64,000 nucleotides of DNA from JAAXHH01 sp965225915 (GTDB lineage Bacteria > JAAXHH01), in contig OZ245326.1 in the NCBI GenBank assembly GCA_965225915.1, positions 1,054,001 to 1,118,000 on the forward strand, written 5' to 3'. Positions within the stretch are counted from its first letter, which is position 1. Every line of letters starts with the position of its first letter. Made by a program: the position numbers and the translations under genes. Positions 34,172 through 44,187 of this stretch are shown here, piece after piece. Below the pieces are notes generated by a model. It saw nothing but the letters and a program-made list of their open reading frames with translations. It was not told where the DNA came from and did no database searches.

Positions 34172-36211
34172 TTAGAACATGATCTGGGACGTGGACTTGG
34201 CGATCAGCACCAGGGAGACGGCCGCCATGCCAACCAGACCCAACCCGCACCCGTATCCAGCCAGGATGACGGGCGCGTAGGCGCGCCACCTATTCTCTCC
34301 GAACCGGCGGCGGAAATAGAACCGGCCCAGCATGGCACCGATGAACGTGGGCAGCGTGTAGTGAATCCACGCGCCCGTGCCCAGTCCGGCGACCAGGCCG
34401 TAAAACAGCAGCGGCGGCGCTTTCAGCAGGCTGAGCACCCCGTACATCGCGACCGTGAATCCCATGCCGGCGCCGATGTACTCCCATCGTATCAGTTGTC
34501 CGATCACGTCCGAACCGCCCGGTAGGGTCGACTTGATCCAGATCGTTTCCATAGTCGCCTGCAACGGCCACATCTTTTCGACGAAGGGATAGGCCGCGGA
34601 CGGAATGGGCGCCAGCTTCCAGATCAGCGCATAGAACAGGAAACTGAAGACTATGAGCAGCAACAAGCTCAATATATACAACTTGACGAGGCTTGGGAAT
34701 CGCGTTCGTGTGAGTTCCAGTTGCCGGAAAGTCGCCACCACTCCGCTGTGATCGAAGAGAGGTACCGGGGCGAACCAGATCGCCACCCCCTTGTATCCCG
34801 ACAGGTAAAACGATCCCTCCCGGGCGTAGGGAAAGGAAGATCCGTAGGGCGAGCCCGTCAAGCCGATCATGCGTGCCCCTATGTAGGAGAAGAAGGGGGT
34901 CCACAGAAACCCGAATACCACGGAAATCCAGACCGGAAACGCCGGTTCCAGGTAGTACACCAGGAGTATGAAACAGATCGTGGAGACCGCCCAGAGCGCA
35001 ATGGGAATGGGTAGCCTGAAATCACCCCGGTCCGGCGGCGGACTGCGTGGACCCCTTTCACCGGACCCGCCGGGATCCCTCCGCAGTGCGCGCGCGAAGG
35101 CGACCAGGCCGATCAGGCCGATGACCAGCGAGGCGCCGATGGAGGAGAAACTCAACCAGAAGTCGATGGTGTTGTTGATGGTGGTGGGGATAGTGCTCAT
35201 CCCCGGCGACCAACTGTGCAACAGGCCGAAGTGGTAGAGGCCGGGATTGGCGATGAAGGTGATGACGAAAGAACTGATAAAGGTGCCCACCACGATCCAG
35301 AACGGCAGGACGAAGCCGACCAGGAGGGTGGCCAGGTCCGTGCCGATGCCGATGGGCGTCGCCGGCAGCACGTCCCGGAACCGCGGCGTGAAATCCGCGA
35401 AGGGAATGGGGAAGACCTCCACCCCCTTTGTCAGCACCACGCCGGACACGGTCGGCACGACGACGTAGAGTATGCCCCAGCCCAGGCCGATCATGGCGCC
35501 TACGGTGAACACGCGCCACCGCCAGGTCTCCTCTCCCGACGAAGATTCCGCCAGCGCGGTGGCGCCGGCCGCCTGAACCGGCGCCAGGGGAAAGGGCAGG
35601 CGTTCCGTGTCGGCCGTAATGCGGAAGAGCAGGTATCCCAGGGAGAGGGCGTTGACCAGGCCGAGGATGGACACGAGAATGGCCAGGAGAATCGGTTCCA
35701 GCCATTCCATGGAGAAAAGCGTCCGCGTGATCAGCGAATCGGAACCCCGGGGCGGCGACACCCACTGGGGCATGAGTTGGGCCAGCCCGTCAGCCTGGGG
35801 CGACTGGATCAGGTATTGGAACCAGATCATCTTGGCGAAAGGCGCGCCGTGCACCGCCGATCCGGCTGCCATGCCGCTGGCGCCCAGTCCCGTCGCCGCC
35901 AGACCGGCGGCGAGCCAATAGAGGATGATGGCTTCCTGGGGCTTCAGCTTGATGAACAGCCGCTTGCCGATCTCGATGAACATGATGATGGTAACCCATT
36001 CCGCGGCGCCCGCGAAACTCTTACCGGTCACCAGTTCCAGGTAGATCGCCCCGGGAAGCATGACCAGCCCGACGAAGAAGGCGGCCCAGATGATCCGCGT
36101 GCTGAACCCGTCCTCGTAGGGCAAGTCATCCGGCACGATATCCCACCGGTCTTCCCGCTCGGCAGACGTTGCGTCCTGTTCCTGCTGTTCTTTCCTGGTT
36201 CTATCGTTCAT
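34172..36211 (-). CDS. OPT-like multi-pass membrane transporter
   Basis: A 679-residue integral membrane protein with roughly 14-15 hydrophobic segments. The segment TERLPFPLAPVQAAGATALAE (about residue 205) resembles the conserved E-x-L-x-F-P-x-A-x-x-x-A motif of oligopeptide/siderophore (OPT) transporters. The N-terminus is a 45-residue charged cytosolic tail. It probably imports peptides or metal chelates; the exact substrate is unknown. Its ATG lies 4 nt after the stop of the amidohydrolase gene, so the two are likely co-translated, making uptake followed by deacylation a reasonable reading. The two DUF6785 proteins in this window share a similar E-x-L-x-FP motif. Confidence 0.65.
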   Translation of the reverse strand: MNDRTRKEQQEQDATSAEREDRWDIVPDDLPYEDGFSTRIIWAAFFVGLVMLPGAIYLELVTGKSFAGAAEWVTIIMFIEIGKRLFIKLKPQEAIILYWLAAGLAATGLGASGMAAGSAVHGAPFAKMIWFQYLIQSPQADGLAQLMPQWVSPPRGSDSLITRTLFSMEWLEPILLAILVSILGLVNALSLGYLLFRITADTERLPFPLAPVQAAGATALAESSSGEETWRWRVFTVGAMIGLGWGILYVVVPTVSGVVLTKGVEVFPIPFADFTPRFRDVLPATPIGIGTDLATLLVGFVLPFWIVVGTFISSFVITFIANPGLYHFGLLHSWSPGMSTIPTTINNTIDFWLSFSSIGASLVIGLIGLVAFARALRRDPGGSGERGPRSPPPDRGDFRLPIPIALWAVSTICFILLVYYLEPAFPVWISVVFGFLWTPFFSYIGARMIGLTGSPYGSSFPYAREGSFYLSGYKGVAIWFAPVPLFDHSGVVATFRQLELTRTRFPSLVKLYILSLLLLIVFSFLFYALIWKLAPIPSAAYPFVEKMWPLQATMETIWIKSTLPGGSDVIGQLIRWEYIGAGMGFTVAMYGVLSLLKAPPLLFYGLVAGLGTGAWIHYTLPTFIGAMLGRFYFRRRFGENRWRAYAPVILAGYGCGLGLVGMAAVSLVLIAKSTSQIMF

Positions 36212-36215
36212 CCGG

Positions 36216-37373
36216 TTATTCTGCCCTTATGTAGTTGCCCGACTTGTCCCAGTCCGGCCGCGTCAGGCCGTTCAGGTCCCAGACCACTTGTCCCCCCCGA
36301 ACGGTCAACAGGCACCGCAACCGCCGGTCGCCGCGCATGCGGGCGTGACCCGAATCGACGAATCCGAATTCTCCATATTCCAGTTCCAGCACGGCGATAT
36401 CCGCCTCGGCGCCTATACTCAGCGTGCCCAGTTCGGGGCGCCGTATGACGCGGGCGGGATTGCGCGTGGAGCGCATCACCACGTCCTCCATCGTCATCCC
36501 CATGTTGAGGCATTTCGACATCGTTGTGTTCATGCTCGCATTCGGCAGCAGGGCGCTGTCCTTGTGCAGGTCCGTGCTGACCGTGTCCGGCAGGAAACCC
36601 TGGGCGATGGCCGGTATGGCGATGCGGAACCAGAAACTGCCGCCGCCGTGACCCAGATCGAACAGGATGCCCCGGTCCCGGGCCTCGCGGACAAAGTCGT
36701 TCACCTTGCCGTTCTCGTCGAGCAAGGGTATGTGCTGCGCGTACAGGTGGGTATGAATATCGCCGGGGCTGAGTTTTTTCAGCAGCAGGTCCCGGTAGCT
36801 GCGGGCCGGTTTCGGCGCGAAATCGATCATGGCGATGGTGCCGCTCTGCCGGGCCGCCTCGACGGCGCCGTCGACCGCCTCCCAGCCAGGACCGCCGAAA
36901 TGAGCGGTCTTGGACCCGATGACATGTTCCGGGTACTTGCTAATCATGGCCGCGCAAGGCGCGGGATCCATTTCAGTTATGTCCTGCTCCACTGCGCCTT
37001 CCATGCCGGCGCCCACGATGTTGATCAGGGCCAGCACCCGGGTTCTTGATTCGGCGATGACGGTGTCCTTGAAGTGCTCGAATTTCTTCCAGCCGGCGCC
37101 TCCCGTATCCACCACCGTGGTCACCCCGTTGGGGAGCACGTGGGCGTCGGGGAACACCCAACCCCGGTAGCCGCCGTAGGCGTGCATGTGTATGTCGATC
37201 AATCCGGGCGTGACATAGTGACCGTGGACACGGGCGACCCGCCGGCCGTATTCCGCGGGGATATCGTGTCCCACCGCCGCGATAAAACCGTTCGTGACGG
37301 CGACGTCGCGACTCTCGTTGATGCCGTTCTCCGGATCGATGACATGGCCGCCCTTGATGATGAGGTCGTACAT
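36216..37373 (-). CDS. amidohydrolase / deacetylase-family metallohydrolase
   Basis: A 385-residue amidohydrolase-superfamily enzyme of the Atu3266/deacetylase-like branch. The composite N-terminus (MYDLIIKGGHVIDPENGIN) leads into the metal site VTPGLIDIHMHAYGG. Later ligands are IHTHLYAQ, ILFDLGHGGGSFWF and the Asp of TVSTDLHKDS; a lysine that may be carboxylated lies near GSKTAHFGG. The branch includes enzymes acting on N-acylated D-amino acids and acyl esters such as acetyl-R-mandelate. A GAGGAGC lies 5 nt upstream of the ATG. It stands between the M28/FtsX fusion (16 nt) and the OPT-like gene (4 nt) in a tight operon. Confidence 0.85.
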   Translation of the reverse strand: MYDLIIKGGHVIDPENGINESRDVAVTNGFIAAVGHDIPAEYGRRVARVHGHYVTPGLIDIHMHAYGGYRGWVFPDAHVLPNGVTTVVDTGGAGWKKFEHFKDTVIAESRTRVLALINIVGAGMEGAVEQDITEMDPAPCAAMISKYPEHVIGSKTAHFGGPGWEAVDGAVEAARQSGTIAMIDFAPKPARSYRDLLLKKLSPGDIHTHLYAQHIPLLDENGKVNDFVREARDRGILFDLGHGGGSFWFRIAIPAIAQGFLPDTVSTDLHKDSALLPNASMNTTMSKCLNMGMTMEDVVMRSTRNPARVIRRPELGTLSIGAEADIAVLELEYGEFGFVDSGHARMRGDRRLRCLLTVRGGQVVWDLNGLTRPDWDKSGNYIRAE

Positions 37374-37389
37374 CGCTGCTCCTCTCTGC

Positions 37390-40300
37390 CTATTGCGGCG
37401 TCGCGAAGGGCTCCGGTTCCTCGACCTTCCGGTACCGGTCCTTTATGGACTCGGAAAGGGTCCGCCAGACGAGAAATCGCTTCCGCAACACGGTGAAGAA
37501 CCGGCGGTTGATCGTCTGCCACTGCGCCAGGTCCCCGCTGCGCCGGTGGATCACGATCAGGATCCGGTAAAGGTTTTCCTGGGTATCAGGTTCCAGTACC
37601 AGTTGGACGTCCTGGCTGATGGCGAGGTCGTATGGCGCGAGCCAAACCGTCGCCGATACGCGGTAGCTTTCGAAAGGATGGCCCGGTATCACGTCGTGTC
37701 CAGATCCCTCCGCGACGAAATCTTCCGCTGAACTGTCCTCGTGGGTCTGGAATATGTGGGTCAGGTATCCCGACAACGGGTACGCCTCGACCAGGCTTAC
37801 GGTGAATGGAAACTCTAAGCGCCAGTCGTCGCCTTCGGGCAGAGGAGGCGCCCAGCGGCGCGTGACATCCTCCACCGTCATGTCCGCGGCCTTCTTCGCC
37901 GGGTAGAGGGTGGACAGGAAGACGACGGCCATGACGACCACCGTGGCGTACACGGTCGACAGGGAGGAGTAGTTGAGCGACATGCCGCCCAGCAGGTCCC
38001 ATTGCGAGAGTCCCATGGTGATGATCTGGCCGGAAAGGTAACCGAATACGGCGCCGAGGGTCGCGAATACGGCCGCTTCGGCGATGAACAGCGCAGCGAC
38101 ATGGTTCGGAGCCAGGCCGACGGCGCTGTACACGCCGATTTCCCTGAACCGCTCGAACACGGCACCCATCATGGTGTTCAACACCAGGAAAGCCGCGATG
38201 AGCACCGGAATGATCAGGTTGGCCAGGCCCGAGACAGAAGTCGCGCCCAGGGAGCTGTAGACCTTCACCTCGTCTTCCATCCCCACGAAAACGGCCAGGA
38301 GGACGCGCGACATGAAGGACTCCACGGAGTCGCGCAGCTGATCGCCGTCGGCGAACCCCGCGATGGCCACCGACCGCGTGGAACCGCTCAGATCGAGGGT
38401 CTGACGATAGGGCAGCACCAGCACGTTGCGGGAAGTTACATGCTCCGCGGCCCGGACGGTCGACATGAACACTTCTTCGTCCATCTCGGTCAGGTTGCGG
38501 GTTATGGAGAAACTGGCGGGCATGATGCTCTCATCGTCCATGTCCCGGTAGGCGTCGAGTCCTTCGGAGTCGAGCAGTCCGATCACGGTATAGCGGCTGC
38601 CAAGGATCTCCACCTCCGCCGTTCCCACGTCTTCCGGCCCCACTTTCAACCTCTCGGCCAGTTCCGTGGGCAGCAGGCAGACCGCCCTTTCGTCCGGGGC
38701 GAACCATCGGCCGCCCGGCAGCAGAAACCGGTCCAGGCCCGTGATGGATGGCTCGTCGGCATGTAGACCCAGGAGGATCTGCACCGTGGTGGCGGTCCCC
38801 TTGCCCGGTGACCTCAGGTCGATGTACGGGCTGCTGATGTCCTCCGCCTCGTACCAGGACCGGGGCACCACGTCTGCCTGGTCGCCGAAGGCGTTTTCCA
38901 CGTAAGGCAGGAAGGATGTGGGCAGTGAGTGCCACGACAGGCTGCGCATGAGGACGCCGTTGTACGGAGGGGTGTTCTCGCGGTCCAGCGTATAGAACTG
39001 GATCCCGGTCTTGAACGAAGTGAAGGAAAGCACGGTGAAGGTCAGCAGGGTCAGCGTGACCGCCGTCAGCGTCGTGCGCATCTTCCGTTTGCGCAGGTTG
39101 GATATCCCCAGGGATATGGCCACGGCCGTGGCGCTTAGCCGACCGATGTCCGCTTCGTGGAGACCGGCCGCCGACCGGGTCAGGTTCTTCATTTCCGTGT
39201 CGAACCGGGTGACGATCAGCGTGATGATGATCAGCGACAGGGCAAGGATGATGAAGGCGAGAAAGACCATGTACGGCGTCAGGCTGAGTTGAAAGGCGGG
39301 GTGCACGTTCTGTAACAGCATGAATACCGCGGCAAAGATGACGCCTATCGTGAGCAACCGTTTCCGTATGTCCGTGAATCCGAAGAAAAGCCGCTCCAGG
39401 AACAGGCAGAAAGGGACCAGCAGCATGAAGTAGAACACGATGCCGTCCACCGTGTCGTCCGCGGCATATCGAACGTCGGGATAGGCCCGCGCCTCGTAGC
39501 CCCACGCCTCCCTCGACCGGGCGGCGAAGGTGTCGTAACGGCGGTTCTCAAGGGCTTCCCGGGCCGCCCGCAGCGCATGAGTGCTTTCCTCGTGAAGGTC
39601 GGAGGCCCGGGCGTTGGTGACGCCGTGGTCCTTCAGTTTCATCAGCCGCGCGCCGTTGAGAGACCAGAGGTCCAGGGCGCTTTGATAGAAGGGGTGGAGG
39701 ATCAACCCCTGGTCCGCCGTGAAACCGCGCCCCTGCGCCATCGACATGACGTCGTCGGATATGCGTTCCGGCGGATCGTCGAGCCACGACTCCGGCGTGT
39801 TGGTCAGCAGGTACTTGACCCCACGCGGACCGGCGCTCATGAACATTTTAACCCGGTCTTCGGGCTTGGCGAAGACCACCGCGGCATTGGTCATCCAGTT
39901 GCCGAAGAAACTCTGGTTTTCCACGAAAGCCGCACCGTACTTGCGCAGCGGACTGTTGTCCCGGCCAAGCACGGTCAGGTTGTCCAGGGCGACGAAGACG
40001 CCCGGATCGACGATATCGAAGAGGTTGATCTCCTCGCAGGGAAAGAGGACCTGTATAGTGTTGTTCACCTTGGACGAGTTCGGCACCGCGAGGGGGAAGG
40101 TGGCGTTCCCCTCTTCACCCAGGTCCGGGGCATACACTACCCTGCCCTCGGAGTCGAGGCCGTAGCTGCGCAGTTCCGTCGATCCCCTGATGTCACGGAC
40201 CATGGAAAAGCGAAAATATCCCAGCGAGTCGGCCTGGGTAACCATGAATCCCCGCACGCCGCTGTGACTCTGGTATCCCGGCTCGTAGACAACCAGGGCA

Positions 40301-41985
40301 TCGGAAACCGGGGTATTGGGCTTGAAGAAATCCACGGTGCGGTCGAATTCCAGGACCCGTCCCTCGATGTCGCGGCCTTCATCCTTGAGCCGTATGGACT
40401 CGTCAACCTCGAAGGCTTCGGGATCCGACAGCATGGCCGTAAGCAACGTGCCGACGGTCCTGATCTGCCGGACGAGATTGGGGAAATCGACGTGCTCGAT
40501 CCGGTCCATGGGGGTATCGATGAGCAGCCTGTTGTCGTTCGCGGTGGCGAAGGTCATGCCGTGCAGCCCGGCGAGCGTGACCATCTCGTGGTCGAAGGCG
40601 GGACCCGCGGGCATGTAGCTTTCCTGAGACCGGAGAGAGGGGGTGAGCGTGTTGAGGTAGGGCGTGCGGCTCTCCTCTTCATCGTAAACCCCCGCCTTGC
40701 GTGCGTAATTCTCATACCGGTTCGCGTAGGGTACGTACAGGATCTTCAGGTTCGGACCGAAGAAGATATAATCGCCGTAACTGAACAACCCGACCTGGTC
40801 CATCCTGCTGGTCAGATCCAGGCCCAGGAACAGGGTGAAGGGGATCCGGTCCTCCTCGGGAATCCGTTCCAGGAAGAAATCGTCCTTCCGGTAGTGGCGG
40901 TCCAGGAAGTCGTTTATGCCCTGCAGCCCGTGGAAATGGGCGGACGTGGCCAGAATGAGGACGGTGTATCCCGGCGGATGGGCCCGAAGCACGTCCAGTA
41001 GTTCCAGCATGGCCGCAATGCCCCCCGCACTCTCGGCGCCCGGCGCCAGTCCCGGTACAACCGACATGGCGTCGTAGTAGGCCGACAGCACGACGATCCG
41101 GTCTTTCCACTTTTCCTTGCCGTCGCCGCCCGGGATGGGTTCGTCCAGGCCCGGAATCCATCCCATGACATTCCAGGTCTCGGCCCGTTCCCAGGTCATG
41201 CGCCCCTTGATCGACACTTCGACGGCGCCGGCCCGTTCGGCCTGGGCTGCCCGAAGGACCATCGCCGCATGCTGGTCCGGTATCCAGAAGCGCGGGACGT
41301 CGGCGGGCACGTCCAGGATTTTGCGCTGGGCCTGGTTGTTGGTCACCGCGCCGGGACCGCTGTTGTAGAACAGAACGGCCTGCGCACCCAGCATCCGCGC
41401 GTTGAGATACTGGTCGCGTCCGTCGAAATCGACCAGAACTATGCTTCCCTCGATCTCTTTACCGTTGAAGGCCTGGAATTCGCCCCGGCGGCCGTAATGC
41501 AGTTGTCCCCTTATCCCGTCCGGAAAGGAATTCAGCCGGACCAGGTTGGGCCAGAACTGGTATACCGGTATTTCGGTTTCCACGGAGTCGTGGACGGTCA
41601 GCGTAAAACCGTGGTCGATGGGGGAGGATACGGTAAAGGTGTCGATGGTGACATCGGACAGGCCCCCGGCCTGGAAGGCTTCGGCCACGTATTCCATGGC
41701 TGCCCTGTTTCCCGGATAGCCGACGACGCGCGACGGATGGGCGCTCATTGACCGGACATGGGCCTCGACGCGGTCCCGGGTGACGATTTCGGAGACCTCC
41801 TCCCAGGACACCGGCGCCTCTTCCAGCGGCTTCGGCCGCACGTCATCGGGAAGAGAGACGATCTTAAGGATCACCTGCTCGGTCACCCAGGCCGGGCCGG
41901 CCACGGCCACAGCGAGGAATAACAGGACGCCCGCCAAGAGGAAGAAGTAACCAAATATCCGGGAATACACGCTAGTCAATCCCAT
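37390..41985 (-). CDS. degenerate M28 peptidase domain fused to FtsX-type permease, 1531 residues
   Basis: One uninterrupted frame. Residues 11-30 form a membrane anchor; about 65-540 look like an M28 aminopeptidase with a PA insert (about 150-260). The M28 landmarks are present but altered: VVLSAYYDAMS (Tyr303 where the first zinc His belongs), APGAESAGG (residues 315-322, where ANDNASG gives the bridging Asp), ATSAHFHGLQG (residues 347-356, His-Phe for the catalytic Glu-Glu) and LLIDTPMD in place of a YHTPxD ligand. The domain is therefore probably catalytically dead. About 560-840 is a further extracytoplasmic region. Membrane helices start near 850; a MacB-like permease follows (RKRKMRTTLTAVTLTLLTF; EDEVKVYSSLGATSVSGLAN; FERFREIGVYSAVGLAPNHV). 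A cytosolic tail of about 150 residues ends it. The start overlaps the DUF6785 gene by 14 nt. Confidence 0.8.
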   Translation of the reverse strand: MGLTSVYSRIFGYFFLLAGVLLFLAVAVAGPAWVTEQVILKIVSLPDDVRPKPLEEAPVSWEEVSEIVTRDRVEAHVRSMSAHPSRVVGYPGNRAAMEYVAEAFQAGGLSDVTIDTFTVSSPIDHGFTLTVHDSVETEIPVYQFWPNLVRLNSFPDGIRGQLHYGRRGEFQAFNGKEIEGSIVLVDFDGRDQYLNARMLGAQAVLFYNSGPGAVTNNQAQRKILDVPADVPRFWIPDQHAAMVLRAAQAERAGAVEVSIKGRMTWERAETWNVMGWIPGLDEPIPGGDGKEKWKDRIVVLSAYYDAMSVVPGLAPGAESAGGIAAMLELLDVLRAHPPGYTVLILATSAHFHGLQGINDFLDRHYRKDDFFLERIPEEDRIPFTLFLGLDLTSRMDQVGLFSYGDYIFFGPNLKILYVPYANRYENYARKAGVYDEEESRTPYLNTLTPSLRSQESYMPAGPAFDHEMVTLAGLHGMTFATANDNRLLIDTPMDRIEHVDFPNLVRQIRTVGTLLTAMLSDPEAFEVDESIRLKDEGRDIEGRVLEFDRTVDFFKPNTPVSDALVVYEPGYQSHSGVRGFMVTQADSLGYFRFSMVRDIRGSTELRSYGLDSEGRVVYAPDLGEEGNATFPLAVPNSSKVNNTIQVLFPCEEINLFDIVDPGVFVALDNLTVLGRDNSPLRKYGAAFVENQSFFGNWMTNAAVVFAKPEDRVKMFMSAGPRGVKYLLTNTPESWLDDPPERISDDVMSMAQGRGFTADQGLILHPFYQSALDLWSLNGARLMKLKDHGVTNARASDLHEESTHALRAAREALENRRYDTFAARSREAWGYEARAYPDVRYAADDTVDGIVFYFMLLVPFCLFLERLFFGFTDIRKRLLTIGVIFAAVFMLLQNVHPAFQLSLTPYMVFLAFIILALSLIIITLIVTRFDTEMKNLTRSAAGLHEADIGRLSATAVAISLGISNLRKRKMRTTLTAVTLTLLTFTVLSFTSFKTGIQFYTLDRENTPPYNGVLMRSLSWHSLPTSFLPYVENAFGDQADVVPRSWYEAEDISSPYIDLRSPGKGTATTVQILLGLHADEPSITGLDRFLLPGGRWFAPDERAVCLLPTELAERLKVGPEDVGTAEVEILGSRYTVIGLLDSEGLDAYRDMDDESIMPASFSITRNLTEMDEEVFMSTVRAAEHVTSRNVLVLPYRQTLDLSGSTRSVAIAGFADGDQLRDSVESFMSRVLLAVFVGMEDEVKVYSSLGATSVSGLANLIIPVLIAAFLVLNTMMGAVFERFREIGVYSAVGLAPNHVAALFIAEAAVFATLGAVFGYLSGQIITMGLSQWDLLGGMSLNYSSLSTVYATVVVMAVVFLSTLYPAKKAADMTVEDVTRRWAPPLPEGDDWRLEFPFTVSLVEAYPLSGYLTHIFQTHEDSSAEDFVAEGSGHDVIPGHPFESYRVSATVWLAPYDLAISQDVQLVLEPDTQENLYRILIVIHRRSGDLAQWQTINRRFFTVLRKRFLVWRTLSESIKDRYRKVEEPEPFATPQ

Positions 41986-43966
41986 AGATGTGATGTCCCG
42001 CGTGGGGAAACCACATGTAGTCGACGAACATGGAGATCACCACACCGGTCGCCACACCGAAGATCAGGCCCAGGAAGAAGGGTTGACCCTTCCTGTACAG
42101 CTCGATGCCGCCGACCCACATCATGATGCTCTTGATGACCCAGCATACGAACATGGACGAGACGATCGCCCGGGCGGGCCAGGAATACGACAGGAAGAAA
42201 CCCAGGGGGTGTAACGGCCAGCCGGGCAGCCGGGCCCTCAGCGTCATGAGCAGAAACATCAGCGAACCGCCCACCATGAAAAACATCAACCGCGCCGTGT
42301 CCGGCCCGAAGGGGTCCCGCATCTTGGTGAGCGTTTCAGTGTACGGAATGGTCGAACCGATCCGCCCGAACCACCATCCGTTGGTGAACTGGCGCGTGCC
42401 CTGGTCGAATCCCAGGAAGATCGTCCAGACGAGGGAGATCACCACGCCGACGACCGCGGCGGAGAGGAGGCTCCATCCCAGGCCACGGTGCCAGCGCGCG
42501 CCGATTTCAGACAGCTTGGCCACCTGCATGAAGGCGGGCATGAACGTCGACTTGATCTCGCTGATCGGTCCGTAGGTCTGGGCCATGGCCGTCATGGTGG
42601 ACATGGAAAGGTTGACCGACCCGACCGAATAGAATACGAGCACCTGGGCGATCATGGGCGAACGTACGAAGGGAAGGCCGGCCTCGGCGATGATGCGGGA
42701 TACCCCGATATAGATGATGAAAACGCCGGCGAGGAGGAACACGGCGATGGGTACGCTCATGCCCAGTTGGTTCAACCAGACCACCCCGTAGACGAATCCC
42801 CCGATGAAGCCGAACACCGCGACCCTGTAGGGTAGCATCTCGTCGCTGTCGTCCAGGCCGGACCGCCGTCCGAATGCCTGGGCGAAGACGTCGCGGATGT
42901 GAAACCGGGCCCGCCAGAGACCCCAGCCCACGAACAAAATGAAAGCGCCCATGTTCTGCCAGTCCAGCATGGGATGGATCGAAGTGTAATTGTCCCTTCC
43001 CGGGATGTCGTACCCGATCCGGTGGGCGATCCCCACCTGGATGATGCCAAGCATGTAGAAAACCCAGAAACCGGCCAGCACGTCCAGGTTGACGAAATAG
43101 GAAATGCCGAGGATGGCCGGCCGGAAGTTGATTTCCAGCGGGGGGAAGCCCTCGCCGAAGACGATCGGCGGCGCCGAGCCAAAATAGGGAAACTGGGGCA
43201 CGACCGGGGTGAAGAACCCGACGATATTGTACATCATCACGCTGAAGGGGATCGAAAATCCGATCCAGAACCGCTTTTCCGATAAATATGCGGGGATGCG
43301 GCTCGGCGAATCCATGCCGCGGGTTAAGGCGAGCGGGATCTGCATCATGGGAAAGACCAGTTTCTCGTGTTCCACCCACTGCTTCCTGAGTATGACCACT
43401 AGACAAAGTCCCATGAAGATGAGCGGGACGATGAAGGTCATCCACCAGAACAAGGGGATGCCCCACACGCTCCAGGGTATGGACGCGTCTGGCGGTATTC
43501 CGTCGACGAACCACGTCAGGGCGTTGCCCTGGTTCGTGACGGTCGCCCAGGGTTTCAGGTACGGATAGAAGTACTCGGCCCACTGGTTCTCGGGCGTTGC
43601 CAGCAGGTGTGGGGCCATCAGCGTGGAGATGAACGGCGCGCCCATTCCGTTGGTCGTCAACCCGGAAGCCGCCATGCCCATGGCCAGGGGGATGATGAAC
43701 TCTTGGGGGGTAAGGGCCCAGTCTTTCTTCCACCGGGCCAGTACCACGTTGAACAGGATGAGGTACGTGAAGGCCAGGAACAGCGCGCTGATATGAAGAT
43801 GGTCCGCGCCCAGCATGGACGAGGCCATGGTGTATTGGAAATAGGGGACGAGCAGGGAAATCAGTACGACGCTCGCCAGGCCGAGGAGAATCGATCTCGG
43901 CGTAATGATCCGGGTCGCGGTCGCCGAGACAGCGTGGGCGGAAACACTGTGCTGAACTGAGGCCAT
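41972..43966 (-). CDS. DUF6785-family multi-pass membrane protein, copy 1
   Basis: A 664-residue membrane protein with about 14 hydrophobic segments. Landmarks are VILRKQWVEHEKLVFPMMQI, EFIIPLAMGMAASGL and VSRIIAEAGLPFVRSPM, which I associate with the DUF6785/DUF6784 pair; no function is known to me. I start it at the ATG at 43966: a longer frame to 44209 would run into the opposing RND gene and past a likely promoter (TTGACA at 44057-44062, CATACT at 44032-44037 on this strand). It heads the minus-strand operon with the M28/FtsX fusion and amidohydrolase. A paralogue lies at 50925-52820. Confidence 0.75.
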   Translation of the reverse strand: MASVQHSVSAHAVSATATRIITPRSILLGLASVVLISLLVPYFQYTMASSMLGADHLHISALFLAFTYLILFNVVLARWKKDWALTPQEFIIPLAMGMAASGLTTNGMGAPFISTLMAPHLLATPENQWAEYFYPYLKPWATVTNQGNALTWFVDGIPPDASIPWSVWGIPLFWWMTFIVPLIFMGLCLVVILRKQWVEHEKLVFPMMQIPLALTRGMDSPSRIPAYLSEKRFWIGFSIPFSVMMYNIVGFFTPVVPQFPYFGSAPPIVFGEGFPPLEINFRPAILGISYFVNLDVLAGFWVFYMLGIIQVGIAHRIGYDIPGRDNYTSIHPMLDWQNMGAFILFVGWGLWRARFHIRDVFAQAFGRRSGLDDSDEMLPYRVAVFGFIGGFVYGVVWLNQLGMSVPIAVFLLAGVFIIYIGVSRIIAEAGLPFVRSPMIAQVLVFYSVGSVNLSMSTMTAMAQTYGPISEIKSTFMPAFMQVAKLSEIGARWHRGLGWSLLSAAVVGVVISLVWTIFLGFDQGTRQFTNGWWFGRIGSTIPYTETLTKMRDPFGPDTARLMFFMVGGSLMFLLMTLRARLPGWPLHPLGFFLSYSWPARAIVSSMFVCWVIKSIMMWVGGIELYRKGQPFFLGLIFGVATGVVISMFVDYMWFPHAGHHIYGID

Positions 43967-44031
43967 GGAAAGGGCCGGGAACGATATTTGCGTTGTTTGA
44001 GCAGCGGCTGAAAACGAGAGAATGGGTCCAG

Positions 44032-44062
44032 AGTATGTAAGGACGTGAAAGGGATTTGTCAA
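44032..44062 (-). promoter_or_regulatory. promoter of the DUF6785-M28/FtsX operon
   Basis: Read on the minus strand: TTGACA (44062-44057), 19-bp spacer, CATACT (44037-44032, 4 of 6 to TATAAT). Shifted by two bases, the spacing is 17 with TACATA (3 of 6). It lies 66 bp upstream of the chosen ATG and inside the longer alternative frame, which supports the shorter start. Confidence 0.45.
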
Positions 44063-44187
44063 AGAAAAACAGCGGCCGCGGATGTCCTTGAACCCGGTTG
44101 CGTCGACCGTTTTCGTGGTTGACATAGTAGCGGCTAACGGGGATATTTCCTTTCCGTGATGTGCCCGTTTCAAACGAGGATTTTCCA

